Position numbers and translations under genes: made by a program. A stretch of 39,113 nucleotides of DNA, taken from NCBI GenBank assembly GCA_012522075.1, contig JAAYLG010000042.1, positions 1 through 39,113 of the forward strand. Direction: 5' to 3'. Positions within the stretch are counted from its first letter, which is position 1, and every line of letters begins with the position of its first letter. Origin of the DNA: Bacillota bacterium. Lineage in GTDB: Bacteria; Bacillota; Dethiobacteria; Dethiobacterales; Dethiobacteraceae. Positions 1 to 10,023 of the stretch are shown here, one piece after another. The notes under the pieces were generated by a model. The model was not told the DNA's origin and searched no databases. It saw only the letters and a program-made list of their open reading frames with translations.

Positions 1-1008
1 GCGGGTCGGCAAAGCCCAGGAGAATATTGTCCACCACCTCTTTTCTATCGAGCAACATGGCCAGTGCGGACCTGACTCGCTTGTCACTGACGGGTGAATT
101 TTCTTTCTTCATATTAATGGCAATATAATCATAAACAAGGCGGGGATTGGTGTAGACCTTTAGCTCCGGATTTTTCCTCAGGTCGGCCACATCCTCAACC
201 TTGACCGCCGTGGCACCAGATCAAGCTTGCTGGCCAAGAGTTCAATCAATTGTGTTTCCGTATTGGGGATAAAACGGTAATAAAGATTGTCCAAGGCGGG
301 TTTACCCAAAAAATATGCAGGGTTCGCCTTCACATGCACATATTCGTCCCGGTTCCATTCCGCCAATAGATATGGGCCGGAAGTGACAGGCTGCTCCAGG
401 GAAAATTCGTGCCTTTCCAGGTCCCGGACCTTTACCGCTGACAAGTACCTGGCCGGGAGGGGCGCAAAGGTTAGCAGGGACAAAAAAGGAGCGTAGGGCT
501 CTTTTAGTGTTACCGAGAGTGTCTTCTCATCAATCACCCTGATCCCGGCAATGTCACCGTCAGCCAACTCCGAGGCGTGTCCCGCTTTATATTCTGCGGC
601 ACCCAGGACATAGCGGAGCGGCAGATAAAGGAGGCCGGTATAATCCGGGTGTGATAGTACGCGCATGGTAAAAGCCACATCCTCCGCCGTAATGGGCGTG
701 CCGTCCGACCAGACGGCCTCAGGATAAAGCGTAAAAAGATAAGTCAGCTTTTCCCTGTCATATTCCCAGGAAGTAATGAGGCGCGGCAGGGGCGTGAGCG
801 TCTGCGGATCGGTGACAAGCAGTGTGGTGTGCAGCAAGGCGGCCACTTCCGCGGAGGCGGAATCACGCACAAACACCGGGTTCAGTGTCAGCGGTCCGGT
901 TAGGGCGGCCACATGGAAATGCAGTTCCGGTTTCTCTTCTTGCTGCTGCTTTTGACAGCCGCTTATCAGGAGCAGACAGACAAAGAGAAAAAAGAGCAGG
1001 CGTCGCAT
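1..1008 (-). CDS. ABC transporter substrate-binding lipoprotein, family 5 (oligopeptide/nickel type), 3' end beyond window, apparent frameshift near 211-225
   Basis: N-term MRRLLFFLFVCLLLISGCQ lipobox; WEYDREKLTYLFTLYPEAVWSDGTPITAEDVAFTMRVL is a classic SBP_bac_5 signature. The ORF leaves frame at ...ASKLDLV|PRRS and the homologous continuation GATAVKVEDVADLRKNPELKVYTNPRLVYDYIAINMKKENSPVSDKRVRSALAMLLDRKEVVDNILLGFADP is in another frame of nt 1-216. Confidence 0.85.
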
Positions 1009-1082
1009 AATCCTCCCCTTCCGCCGCAGGCTGCAAACAGCCTGCCACATCCTTACTACACACTATATGTACAGGCTGTGGC

Positions 1083-1113
1083 AAAAAGAACAGAGACGGC
1101 AAAAAGCCGTCTC
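1083..1113 (-). terminator. Rho-independent terminator downstream of ytaF
   Basis: Minus strand GAGACGGC-TTTTT-GCCGTCTC followed by TGTTCTTTTTG. Confidence 0.6.
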
Positions 1114-1135
1114 CTGCAAATTCCTTTGTTTTGTC

Positions 1136-1768
1136 TTAACTGAAAACACGCATAATGCCTATAAGTACCAGTACCGCCCCGGCAAGAAGGGTTGCCTTTT
1201 GCCCGCCTATCCTGTGCGCACATTGCCTGCCGGCAATGAGGCCGCCGCCCAGGAGAAAAAATTTGGCGGTTCCGACCGCCATCACCACTGCAAGCGGCGA
1301 AAATCCCATCAGGGCGGCACCAAAGCCGCCGGTAAAAGCGTCCATGGCCAGGGCTGCTCCCAGAACGGCAGCTTCCCGGCCGCTAATAATACCCGAACGG
1401 TCAAAATCCGCCCGGGAAGGTTCACGCAGTATTTCCGCCAAAAAGCGGATGCTTTTTCCCCCCGTGCTGCACCTGTCTGCCCCGCCTTTTTTCCCGTTCC
1501 GCCCGGCACGGAGAGTCTGGCCGGCAACAAAAAGCCCGCAGACGATCAGCATGACACCGCCCAGATAATTTGCCGCCTCCCTGCTGACAAAGCGCGCCAA
1601 CCAGCAGCCCACCGTCATGGATATAAATATGGAAGCCGCCGAGGATAAACAGATAATCAGCAAGGAAGCGGGAGGCAGATGTACTCTGCGCAGTCCGCAG
1701 GCAAAACCGACACTGAAACCATCCATAGAAACCGCTAGCCCCAAAAGGATGATGGATATTGTCTGCAT
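1136..1768 (-). CDS. ytaF: Sporulation membrane protein YtaF / MntP-like family
   Basis: Six-TM pattern with paired LxxSMDGFSVGFACGLR and LALAMDAFTGGFGAAL repeats; central EPSRADFDRSGIISGREA; located next to mutM-polA as in Bacillus. Confidence 0.85.
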   Translation of the reverse strand: MQTISIILLGLAVSMDGFSVGFACGLRRVHLPPASLLIICLSSAASIFISMTVGCWLARFVSREAANYLGGVMLIVCGLFVAGQTLRAGRNGKKGGADRCSTGGKSIRFLAEILREPSRADFDRSGIISGREAAVLGAALAMDAFTGGFGAALMGFSPLAVVMAVGTAKFFLLGGGLIAGRQCAHRIGGQKATLLAGAVLVLIGIMRVFS

Positions 1769-1837
1769 ATAGCTTCCTCCTTACTACGGCTACTTCATAG
1801 TATGGCAGGAAGCACAAATAGTGCAGACAATTTTATC

Positions 1838-2662
1838 TCAGCGCTGGCAGCGGGGGCAGAAATAGGTCCCCCTGCCCCCCACTACTATTCTGACAATGGT
1901 ATGGCCGCAGCATGGGCAAGGCCTGCCGCCGCGCCTGTAAACACGCAAATGCTCCTGGAAACTGCCTTCTCTCCCCGTGGCATCCCGGTAATCGCTCATG
2001 GTTGTGCCTCTGTAATAAATAGCCTCCCTCAGCACGGCGCGGATGGACCTGTGCAGCGCCGCAATTTCTCCTGCGCTCAGGGAAGCCGCCGGACGATCGG
2101 GGCGGATTCCCGCCCGGTACAGGGCTTCATCGGTATAAATATTGCCCAGCCCGGCCACCACCCGCTGATTGAGCAGCAACGCCTTAATGCTTGTTTTGCG
2201 CCGTTTTGCCTGTTTTTGCAGGTAGTCGGCAGTAAAATCGGGAGACAGCGGTTCCGGTCCCAGGGTATGCAGACCGTGGATTTCTGAAAAGCGATCCGGC
2301 GTTACCCAGTAAATTGTGCCGAATTTACGCACATCATGAAAGGCAAGCACGGAGCCGTCACAAAAGTGAAAAAGCACGTGCGTATGCTTGTCCCATTTTT
2401 GCGGTGCGGGGAAAAAAAGCAGCCTGCCCGTCATCCGCAGGTGAACTACCAGGACTGTGCCGCAGTCAAAAAAAATTTGCAGATATTTGCCGCGTCTTTT
2501 AACTGCAACTACTGTCCGTCCCGGAAGTTTTTCCTGCAGTTCCGCCGCCGTAGGGATTTTGACCGCCCGGGGATAGTGCACTTCCACGGCGGCCACTTTC
2601 TTCCCCGGCAGGATACACTCCAGTCCGCTGCAAATTATTTCCACTTCCGGTAATTCAGGCAT
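1838..2662 (-). CDS. mutM: Formamidopyrimidine-DNA glycosylase
   Basis: MPELPEVE N-terminus; C-terminal zinc finger CPCCGHTIVRIVVGGRGTYFCPRCQ. Confidence 0.97.
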   Translation of the reverse strand: MPELPEVEIICSGLECILPGKKVAAVEVHYPRAVKIPTAAELQEKLPGRTVVAVKRRGKYLQIFFDCGTVLVVHLRMTGRLLFFPAPQKWDKHTHVLFHFCDGSVLAFHDVRKFGTIYWVTPDRFSEIHGLHTLGPEPLSPDFTADYLQKQAKRRKTSIKALLLNQRVVAGLGNIYTDEALYRAGIRPDRPAASLSAGEIAALHRSIRAVLREAIYYRGTTMSDYRDATGREGSFQEHLRVYRRGGRPCPCCGHTIVRIVVGGRGTYFCPRCQR

Positions 2663-2675
2663 CCTTTTCTTACCC

Positions 2676-5321
2676 TTACACTGTAATTTTTCCCATTTGG
2701 GCCCAGTTGGGCCCGGCTTTCAGATCCACTACCAGCGGTACCGAGAGTTTTATGGCGCCTTCCATCTCCTGCCGGACAATCTCCGCAACTTTTGGGAGCA
2801 ACTCTTTTTCCGTTTCAAACACCAGTTCATCATGCACCTGCAGAATCATGCAAGCACGGCCAGCATACGGTTGCAGTTTTTCTTCAATTCGCAGCATGGC
2901 CAGCTTGATAATATCGGCCGCCGAACCCTGAACAGGCGTATTCATTGCCGTCCTTTCCGCAAAACTGCGCTTTGTAAAATTGCGGGAATTTATATCCGGC
3001 AAATAGCGACGCCTGTTGAGAATGGTGGTGACATAGCCATCCTTTCTGGCCCGGGCGACAATCTCTTCAATATAAGTCTTTACTCCCGGCAGGCGCTCAA
3101 AGTAACGGTCAATATAAGCACGTGCTTCCTGCCTGGTAATGCCAAGCTGGCGGGACAGGCCGTAATCGCTAATGCCGTAAATGATGCCGAAATTAACCGC
3201 CTTGGCGCGGCTGCGTAAATCCGGTGTGACCTTGTCAGGCGCCACGCCAAAAACTTCCGCCGCCGTCCGGGTATGAATATCTTCTTCATGGCGAAAAGCG
3301 GAAATCAAAACATTATCGCCGGAAAGATGGGCCATGACACGCAGTTCGATCTGGGAATAATCTGCCGACAGGATAACTCTGTCCCGCCTGCCGGGAATAA
3401 AGGCACAGCGAATGCGCCGGCCTTCTTCCAGGCGGATGGGTATATTCTGGAGATTGGGGTCGGAACTGCTCAACCGTCCGGTGGCTGTCACAGTCTGGTG
3501 AAAAGTGGTGTGGATCCTGCCTGTCTTTGGATTAATAAGCCTGGTCAGTCCCTCCAGGTAAGTGCCGAGCAGCTTGACAAGCATGCGATATTGCAAAATG
3601 GCGGCAACTATCTCATGGTAGGGGGCCAGTGCTTCCAGCACCTCTGCGTCGGTGGAATAGCCTGTTTTTGTTTTTTTACCGGCCGGCAGGCCCAGCTTCT
3701 CAAATAAAATGCGGGAAAGCTGTTTGGGCGAATTAAGGTTGAATTCTTCACCGGCCAGTTCATAGATGCGATTTTCCAAAGCGCCTGCCCGCTCCCGGAA
3801 CTCGCTTTCCAGGGCGTTCAGGGCGGCCGTATCAACTTTTACCCCGGAAAATTCCATGCGCGCCAAAACCTGTGCCAGCGGCAGCTCCAGTTCATTGTAC
3901 AGGCTGTCCAATTTGTTTTCCTCAAGTTTTTGCAACAGCAGCGGGTACAGGTCATAGAGAGCGCGGGCGGCGGCACAGGCATACTCCTTAAACCCCGCAG
4001 TCCCTTCCTGCTTTTTCCCCGGCGGGGGGGGCAATGTGCGCTTAAGGTATGTGCGTGCCAGTTTTTCCGGCGGGTAACCGTTTTCCAGCGGGTCCAGCAG
4101 ATAAGCGGCGAGCGCCGCATCAAAATAGGTGCCGGCCGGTTCCCTGCCGGTGAGGCGCCGGCAAAGGTTAATCCAGCTTTTGGCGTCATAAAGCAAAGCC
4201 CGGATCCCGCGGGCTGCAAGTGAAGTCAAGGCTCTCTTGGCCATTTCTGTATTGTCTAAAGGAAAATAAAAAGTGCGGCCGGCAAGAGCAACAGCTATGC
4301 CGGACGGGTCGGCCTGCCAGCCTGCCAGAAGCGGCAGGGGCAACAGTGCAACCGTCGTGTTTTCCTCAAGTGAGACAACGAGAGCTTCCCACTCCCCGAT
4401 GCCCGCTTCCGTAAAATCTTCCCGGCAGTATTCTTTTTGCGCCGTTTCCGCCGTTTCCCCGGGCAATTTAGCCAAAAGGCTTTTAAATTCCAATTGCCTA
4501 AATAGCCGGCGCAATTCTTCCCGGTTCGCTTCTTGCCGGACAAAATCCGCCGGTGTAAAAGCAAGGGGCACATCGGTGACAATGGTGGCCAGTCTCCGGC
4601 TTAAGAATGCCTGTGTGCGGTATTTTTCCAAAGTGTCGCGCAGCTTGCCCCCGATTTCCTGCAGGTGGTCATAAATGCCCTCCAGTGAGCCGTACGCTTT
4701 CAGCAGCTTGATGGCGGTTTTTTCCCCAATGCCCGGAACGCCGGGGATATTGTCCGAAGTATCGCCCTTCAGGCCTTTAAAATCAATAAACTGCCTGGCG
4801 GAAAGACCATAGCGCTTACTGAGGGCAGCCTCATCATAGCGCTCCACTTGGGTAATGCCGCGCTTGGTAAAAATAATCTCGCAGGGAAGGCCAGTCAGCT
4901 GGAACACATCGGCATCGCCGCTGACGATCACCGGCCTGATCCCGTTTTGCACGGCCTGTGTGGCCAATGTGCCAAGCAGGTCGTCCGCCTCGTAACCTTC
5001 TGCTTCCACCACGGGGATTTTCAGTGCCGCCAGCAATAAACGGACGTATTCAATCTGTTCCGTCAGTTCACGCGGCGTTTTTTCCCGCCTGCCTTTATAG
5101 TCGGCATATTGTTCTTGACGGAAAGTTTTTTTGCTTTTGTGGAAAGCAACAGCTGCATACTGCGGATTTTCCTCTTCCAGAACTTTCAGCAGCATGGTGG
5201 TAAAGCCGTAAACTGCATTTGTGTAGAGACCCTGGCTGGTGGTCAAAAGCGGCAGGGCGAAAAAAGCCCGGTACAGCAGGCTGCTGCCGTCAATAATGAG
5301 GAATTTCCCCTTGTTTTTCAC
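2676..5321 (-). CDS. polA: DNA polymerase I (5' nuclease plus polymerase; 3'-5' exo domain looks degenerate)
   Basis: FLIIDGSSLLYRAFFALP; DYSQIELRVMAHLSGD; RSRAKAVNFGIIYGIS; LQVHDELVFE. Confidence 0.97.
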   Translation of the reverse strand: MKNKGKFLIIDGSSLLYRAFFALPLLTTSQGLYTNAVYGFTTMLLKVLEEENPQYAAVAFHKSKKTFRQEQYADYKGRREKTPRELTEQIEYVRLLLAALKIPVVEAEGYEADDLLGTLATQAVQNGIRPVIVSGDADVFQLTGLPCEIIFTKRGITQVERYDEAALSKRYGLSARQFIDFKGLKGDTSDNIPGVPGIGEKTAIKLLKAYGSLEGIYDHLQEIGGKLRDTLEKYRTQAFLSRRLATIVTDVPLAFTPADFVRQEANREELRRLFRQLEFKSLLAKLPGETAETAQKEYCREDFTEAGIGEWEALVVSLEENTTVALLPLPLLAGWQADPSGIAVALAGRTFYFPLDNTEMAKRALTSLAARGIRALLYDAKSWINLCRRLTGREPAGTYFDAALAAYLLDPLENGYPPEKLARTYLKRTLPPPPGKKQEGTAGFKEYACAAARALYDLYPLLLQKLEENKLDSLYNELELPLAQVLARMEFSGVKVDTAALNALESEFRERAGALENRIYELAGEEFNLNSPKQLSRILFEKLGLPAGKKTKTGYSTDAEVLEALAPYHEIVAAILQYRMLVKLLGTYLEGLTRLINPKTGRIHTTFHQTVTATGRLSSSDPNLQNIPIRLEEGRRIRCAFIPGRRDRVILSADYSQIELRVMAHLSGDNVLISAFRHEEDIHTRTAAEVFGVAPDKVTPDLRSRAKAVNFGIIYGISDYGLSRQLGITRQEARAYIDRYFERLPGVKTYIEEIVARARKDGYVTTILNRRRYLPDINSRNFTKRSFAERTAMNTPVQGSAADIIKLAMLRIEEKLQPYAGRACMILQVHDELVFETEKELLPKVAEIVRQEMEGAIKLSVPLVVDLKAGPNWAQMGKITV

Positions 5322-5929
5322 GCCTTACTTTCCTTTCTTCTTTTTCCGGCTAAAAGGGCGGAAAGCAAAAGCAGCGGTATGCCGACAACATTGAGCAGTA
5401 CACGGTATAAATGCAGGGGGGGCCGTACTTCCTGTTTGCTCTGCCGCAATACTTCCCGCTCCATATCCGGCGGGCTTGCCCCGTCATCAACGGCAGTGAC
5501 AATCTCCTGTGCCGCATCGGCTTTCGGGGCGGGCGCCTCGCGGACTGCAACTGAATCAGTGGCGCCGTCATAATCGCCGAGCCGCAGTACTCCCGTCTCA
5601 CCGGCCAGAAAAACGGGCAGCAGGTTGCCGGCTAGAAGCAGCACAAAAATGACGGCTGCCGCAACGGCGGGCGGGAACCAGCTCCTTCCCGCCTTCCCGG
5701 CAGGTAGTCTTTCCTGCTGCAGTAGGCGAAGGACTTTTTGCCTAAGCTTCGGTGGCGGGGCTGCCTCGGGCGCTGCTTTGAGCAAAGCCAAAACATTTTG
5801 GGTTGAAACAATTTCTTCCCGGCAGTTGCTGCAGCCAGCCAGGTGCTCCTCGAAAGCCTGTTTCTTTGTCCCTTACAGCATTTGATCAAGATACTCGCTC
5901 AGCAATTTTTTTACTTCCCTGCATTTCAT
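5318..5929 (-). pseudogene. Anti-sigma factor with N-terminal zinc-finger (ZAS-like) domain, interrupted by an in-frame TAA at 5873-5875
   Basis: ATG at 5929 overlaps the ECF sigma stop (ATGA). Frame reads MKCREVKKLLSEYLDQML*GTKKQAFEEHLAGCSNCREEIVSTQNVLALLKAAPEAAPPPKLRQKVL..., then a TM segment. The ORF track lists only the post-stop part 5318..5791. Confidence 0.75.
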
Positions 5930-6558
5930 GTTTCAACCCCCCTTCCACCTTTTAGATGTCCGGTCCTGCTTTTTTGTTCCTCTTGCCGGCGGTAAAGTTT
6001 GCCCAACTGTGATCGCGCCCTGTTCAGCCGTGATTTTAGTGTCCCCATGTTAATTTTAAGCATCCGGGAGATTTCTTCATAAGAAAAACCTTGCAGGTCA
6101 CGCAGAATGACAACGCTGCGCTGCTTGGGTGGAAGCTGGTCCAGTAGTTCCTGGATCTCATCCTTCATTTCCCTGTTGAGAGCGGCAGCCAGCGGGTCGG
6201 ATGACTTGTCGGGTACTTCCACACGGATTTCCCCGTCTTCCGTCGGCAGCATCTTCTCCAGGGGAAGGGCCGCGGGCCGCCTTTTCCGCCGGCGGCGTTC
6301 ATCCAGGCAGGTATTGGCGGCAATGCGGAAAAGCCAGGTAGAAAAAGCGGATTGGCCGTGAAAATTTGGCAGAGCTCTGAATGCCTTCAGAAACACTTCC
6401 TGGGCCAGATCCTCGGCATCAAAACTATTGCCGGACATGCGCCGGCAGAGCGCATAAATCTTTTTTTCATAGCGCTGCATCAATATATCATAGGCGGCAA
6501 GATCGCCTTGCCTGCAGCGGGCTAGAAGCTCTTTTTCATCTCCATACACAGTTTTCAT
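5926..6558 (-). CDS. RNA polymerase ECF-subfamily sigma factor (SigW/SigM-like)
   Basis: YDILMQRYEKKIYALCRRMSGNSFDAEDLAQEVFLKAFRAL (sigma region 2) and LPPKQRSVVILRDLQGFSYEEISRMLKINMGTLKSRLNRAR (region 4); start ATG at 6558 preceded by GGAGGG. Confidence 0.93.
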   Translation of the reverse strand: MKTVYGDEKELLARCRQGDLAAYDILMQRYEKKIYALCRRMSGNSFDAEDLAQEVFLKAFRALPNFHGQSAFSTWLFRIAANTCLDERRRRKRRPAALPLEKMLPTEDGEIRVEVPDKSSDPLAAALNREMKDEIQELLDQLPPKQRSVVILRDLQGFSYEEISRMLKINMGTLKSRLNRARSQLGKLYRRQEEQKSRTGHLKGGRGVET

Positions 6559-6622
6559 ATAAATCCCTCCGGGAAGCCGCACCACGGTGGACAGGCGGCA
6601 ACCTTTGCTTAGCCGGGGACTG

Positions 6623-7273
6623 TTAAACAGACTTCTTCTCCGTCCGCAGCATTTTTATGGCCTGCACCACATCATCTTGGCCAAAAACTGCCGTTCCGGC
6701 CACTGCCACATCCGCTCCCGCCGCCGCTACCAGGGGAGCTGTTTCCGCATTAATACCTCCGTCTACCGACAGCAGAATGTTTCTGCCTGAAAGCATTGCT
6801 TTTGCTTTGGCAATCTTCGGCAGAACGGCGGGAATAAACTTCTGGCCGCCAAAACCGGGATTGACGCTCATCAGCAAAATTAAGTCCAGTTCATCAAGGA
6901 CATAATCAAGTATGTTTAGTGGTGTGGCCGGGTTTAGAGCTACGCCGGCCTTAACGCCCAACCTGCGGATTTCCTGCAGCACACGGTGCAGATGGGTACA
7001 TGCTTCCGCCGAGACGGTGACGGCATCGGCACCGGCGTCGACAAAATCCTCCAGAAACCTTTCCGGGTTTTCAATCATCAGATGGACATCAAAAAAAAGC
7101 CCTGTGTGCCGGCGCAGGGATTTGACGATTTGCGGGCCCATGGTAATATTGGGCACAAAATGTCCATCCATAATGTCGAAATGCAGCCAATCCGCACCGG
7201 CGGCCTCCACTTTTTGCACTTCCCCCGCCAGGCGGGAAAAATCGGCAGCCAAGAGTGATGGTGCAATGAGCAT
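6623..7273 (-). CDS. rpe: Ribulose-phosphate 3-epimerase
   Basis: IAPSLLAADFSRL; HFDIMDGHFVPNITMGP; DGGINAETAPLVAAAGADVAVAGTAVF. Confidence 0.97.
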   Translation of the reverse strand: MLIAPSLLAADFSRLAGEVQKVEAAGADWLHFDIMDGHFVPNITMGPQIVKSLRRHTGLFFDVHLMIENPERFLEDFVDAGADAVTVSAEACTHLHRVLQEIRRLGVKAGVALNPATPLNILDYVLDELDLILLMSVNPGFGGQKFIPAVLPKIAKAKAMLSGRNILLSVDGGINAETAPLVAAAGADVAVAGTAVFGQDDVVQAIKMLRTEKKSV

Positions 7274-8158
7274 TTAAAAACTCCTTTCCTGCTCTCTGGT
7301 TTCCTGTAAAAAAAGCAAATAGTGCTCATAGCGTGACGCGGCGATTTCCTGTCTTGCCACAGCTTCACTGACTGCGCAGTCCGGTTCTCCGGCATGCAGG
7401 CAGCTATGAAAACGGCACTGTGCGGCAAAGGCGGCAAACTCGGGGAAATAGGCGGAGAGCTCCCTGCTTTTTATCTCCAACAGCTCCAGCTGGCTGAATC
7501 CCGGGGTATCAGCCACAAAGCCGCCGCAGTCAAGTGACAGCAGTTCCACATGGCGTGTTGTGTGGCGGCCGCGCTTGCTTTTTTCCGAAATACCGCCCAC
7601 CTTCAGCGAGAGACCAGGCTGGATACGGTTAATTAGGGAAGATTTGCCCGCCCCGGAAGGGCCGGCCAACACAGAAATTCTGCCGCACAGCGCGGCCCGC
7701 AGTTCCCCTATGCCCAGTCCGGTTTTGGCGCTGGTAACAAAGACGGTATAGCCTGCAGCTTTGTAAATGGCAAGCAGTTCGGCAATATCCTCGCGGGCAT
7801 GCGGCAGGTCGGCCTTATTGAAACAAATCAGAGGGTGCAAGCGACGGCTGGCGGCGAGCACAAGCAGCCTGTCCAGAAGCTGCAGGGACAGGGGCGGATC
7901 CTGCAACGCACCAACCAGCATCACCTGCTCCACGTTGGCTACAGGTGGGCGAAAAAGCAGCGTCTGCCGTGGATATATTTCCTCCACCACTCCTTCCGCG
8001 CCGGCCGTTACACTAAAGCGGACACGGTCGCCTGCCAAAAGTCCCATTTTCACTTTTTTCAGCCTGCCGCGGGCACGGCAGCGGTATGTTTTGCCGTCTG
8101 CCGTGCGAACATCATAAAAACCTCCTACCGCCCTGAGAATAATTCCCTGCAGAAACAT
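7274..8158 (-). CDS. rsgA: Ribosome small subunit-dependent GTPase A
   Basis: Circularly permuted GTPase: NKAD, GPSGAGKSSLINRI, DTPGFS; C-terminal Zn site CRFHSCLHAGEPDC. Confidence 0.96.
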   Translation of the reverse strand: MFLQGIILRAVGGFYDVRTADGKTYRCRARGRLKKVKMGLLAGDRVRFSVTAGAEGVVEEIYPRQTLLFRPPVANVEQVMLVGALQDPPLSLQLLDRLLVLAASRRLHPLICFNKADLPHAREDIAELLAIYKAAGYTVFVTSAKTGLGIGELRAALCGRISVLAGPSGAGKSSLINRIQPGLSLKVGGISEKSKRGRHTTRHVELLSLDCGGFVADTPGFSQLELLEIKSRELSAYFPEFAAFAAQCRFHSCLHAGEPDCAVSEAVARQEIAASRYEHYLLFLQETREQERSF

Positions 8159-8174
8159 TCCCTCCTGGTCTGCA

Positions 8175-9992
8175 TTATGGAAAGGCTACTGTTTCCGTAT
8201 AAATGCCCCAGCTTACTTCCACGGTGCCGCTGCCCCAGCCGAAGGTCTGGATCGGATTTCCGTCACAGACATATGTTTCGCTCCTTTCCCCTTCCTCGTC
8301 ACGGATAGTCACCGTGATTGTCTCCCCGATGGGAATGCCTTCCGTGTTAATGGTAAGGGGGATCTTCTCCGGGGGAAGCTTTTCCGGTCCTTTGCTGATT
8401 ACCAGATCCACGTCGTCCCCAGCCTGCACCATTTCGCCCGGGGCGGGAAACTGGTCGATTACATAACCGGCTTCATATTCATCGCTATGCTCTTCTTTAA
8501 TATGCCGCAGGTTGAGCCCGAAAAGCGAAAGCCAGGCTTCGGCATCTTCCAGTGTCCTGCCGGTAAAATCAAACATTTCTATCGGCTCGCTGCCCTTGCT
8601 TACATAAAGGGTAATTTCCGAGCCCCGCGGTATTTTATAGCCGCCGCCCGGGTCTTGTGAGACAACAGTCTGGGACGGCATTTCGCTGTAGACTTCTTCC
8701 ACCTTGACTTCAAAACCGCTTTCTTCCAAGACCATGCGTGCTTCCCGCAACATTTTTCCCACAACATTTTCCACGGTGATCAGTTCCGGTCCCAGGCTGG
8801 TTACCAGTGTGACCGTGCGGCCCGCTTTTACAGTGCGTCCTGCTTTCGGGTCCTGGCTAATGACCTGGTTGATTGGGATGTCGGGATGATACTCCTGCTG
8901 TCCAAGTCTCGGCACCAGGCCCGCTTCTTCAAGAATCATGGTGGCATTCTGGAGTGTTTCGCCTTCCACATTGGGAACTACCACATCGGGAACACGAATT
9001 GAGTCAAGGAAACGAAAAACACCGTAAACAAAGAGTGCCAGCATGAGAACCGCCATCAGGGCGGCAAGAAAATAAAGTATTTTTATGCCTCTTTTCTTTT
9101 TGGCCGCCGGTCGTCTTTCGGCCGCCTTCATGCCTGTAACATAAGGCTTGTTAATAGTGGAAGGATGCAACTGCCTGCCGGAGAGCCAGTTTTGCAGTTC
9201 AGCCGCCATTTCTCCGGCAGTTTGAAAGCGGTCGGCCGGATTTTTTTGCACCGCCCGAAAAATAATCCTTTTTATTTCCACAGGTATTTCCGGATTGCTC
9301 TCCTGTGGATCGGGAAAAGGCTCCTGCAGGTGCTTGACAGCAATGGAAACAGGAGACTCACCGCTATAGGGCACTTTTCCTGTCAACATTTCATATAAAA
9401 CTATACCAAGGGAATAAATGTCAGATTTTTCATCTGTCTGGCCTCCGCGCGCCTGCTCCGGGGAAAAATAATGCACCGAACCTAAAATAGCCCCAGTGTA
9501 AGTTATGGTGGAGGCAGTGACAGCTTGTGCAATGCCGAAATCGGTTACTTTTACACGGCCGTCATCGCTGATCAGAATATTATGCGGTTTTACATCCCGG
9601 TGGATAATACCGTGTTTATGGGCATTGCCCAGGGCCAGGGCAATTTGCGCGGCATATTCTGCAGCCATTCGCACAGGCAGCTGTCCCAGTTCTTCAATAA
9701 GCGCTTTCAAGGACTGGCCGTGGACATACTCCATGACAATATAATGAACCCCGTCTTCCATTCCCACATCATAAATGCTGACGATATTGGGGTGGGACAG
9801 GCCGGCAGCAGCTTGAGCCTCACGGCGGAAACGGCGAACAAAATCTTGGTCGCTCACATATTCAGGACGCAGTACTTTAATGGTTACATGACGGTTAAGC
9901 AGAGTATCTCTCCCTTTATAAACGACTGCCGTACCACCGTCTCCGATTTTTTCCATGATTTGATAGCGGTTCCCCAATATTTTCCCTATCAT
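8175..9992 (-). CDS. prkC: Ser/Thr protein kinase with PASTA repeats
   Basis: Kinase domain IIHRDVKPHNILISDDGRVKVTDFGIA; TM segment; three PASTA-like repeats (VPNVEGETLQNA..., VENVVGKMLREA..., MFDFTGRTLEDA...). Confidence 0.95.
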   Translation of the reverse strand: MIGKILGNRYQIMEKIGDGGTAVVYKGRDTLLNRHVTIKVLRPEYVSDQDFVRRFRREAQAAAGLSHPNIVSIYDVGMEDGVHYIVMEYVHGQSLKALIEELGQLPVRMAAEYAAQIALALGNAHKHGIIHRDVKPHNILISDDGRVKVTDFGIAQAVTASTITYTGAILGSVHYFSPEQARGGQTDEKSDIYSLGIVLYEMLTGKVPYSGESPVSIAVKHLQEPFPDPQESNPEIPVEIKRIIFRAVQKNPADRFQTAGEMAAELQNWLSGRQLHPSTINKPYVTGMKAAERRPAAKKKRGIKILYFLAALMAVLMLALFVYGVFRFLDSIRVPDVVVPNVEGETLQNATMILEEAGLVPRLGQQEYHPDIPINQVISQDPKAGRTVKAGRTVTLVTSLGPELITVENVVGKMLREARMVLEESGFEVKVEEVYSEMPSQTVVSQDPGGGYKIPRGSEITLYVSKGSEPIEMFDFTGRTLEDAEAWLSLFGLNLRHIKEEHSDEYEAGYVIDQFPAPGEMVQAGDDVDLVISKGPEKLPPEKIPLTINTEGIPIGETITVTIRDEEGERSETYVCDGNPIQTFGWGSGTVEVSWGIYTETVAFP

Positions 9993-10023
9993 CTCTTCAC
10001 CTCGAGTCCTCTTTGGGCAGGGA

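Noticed and set aside
1067-1648. 193-aa plus-strand ORF and overlapping 1155..1568
   Set aside because: Antisense to ytaF; no domain signature.
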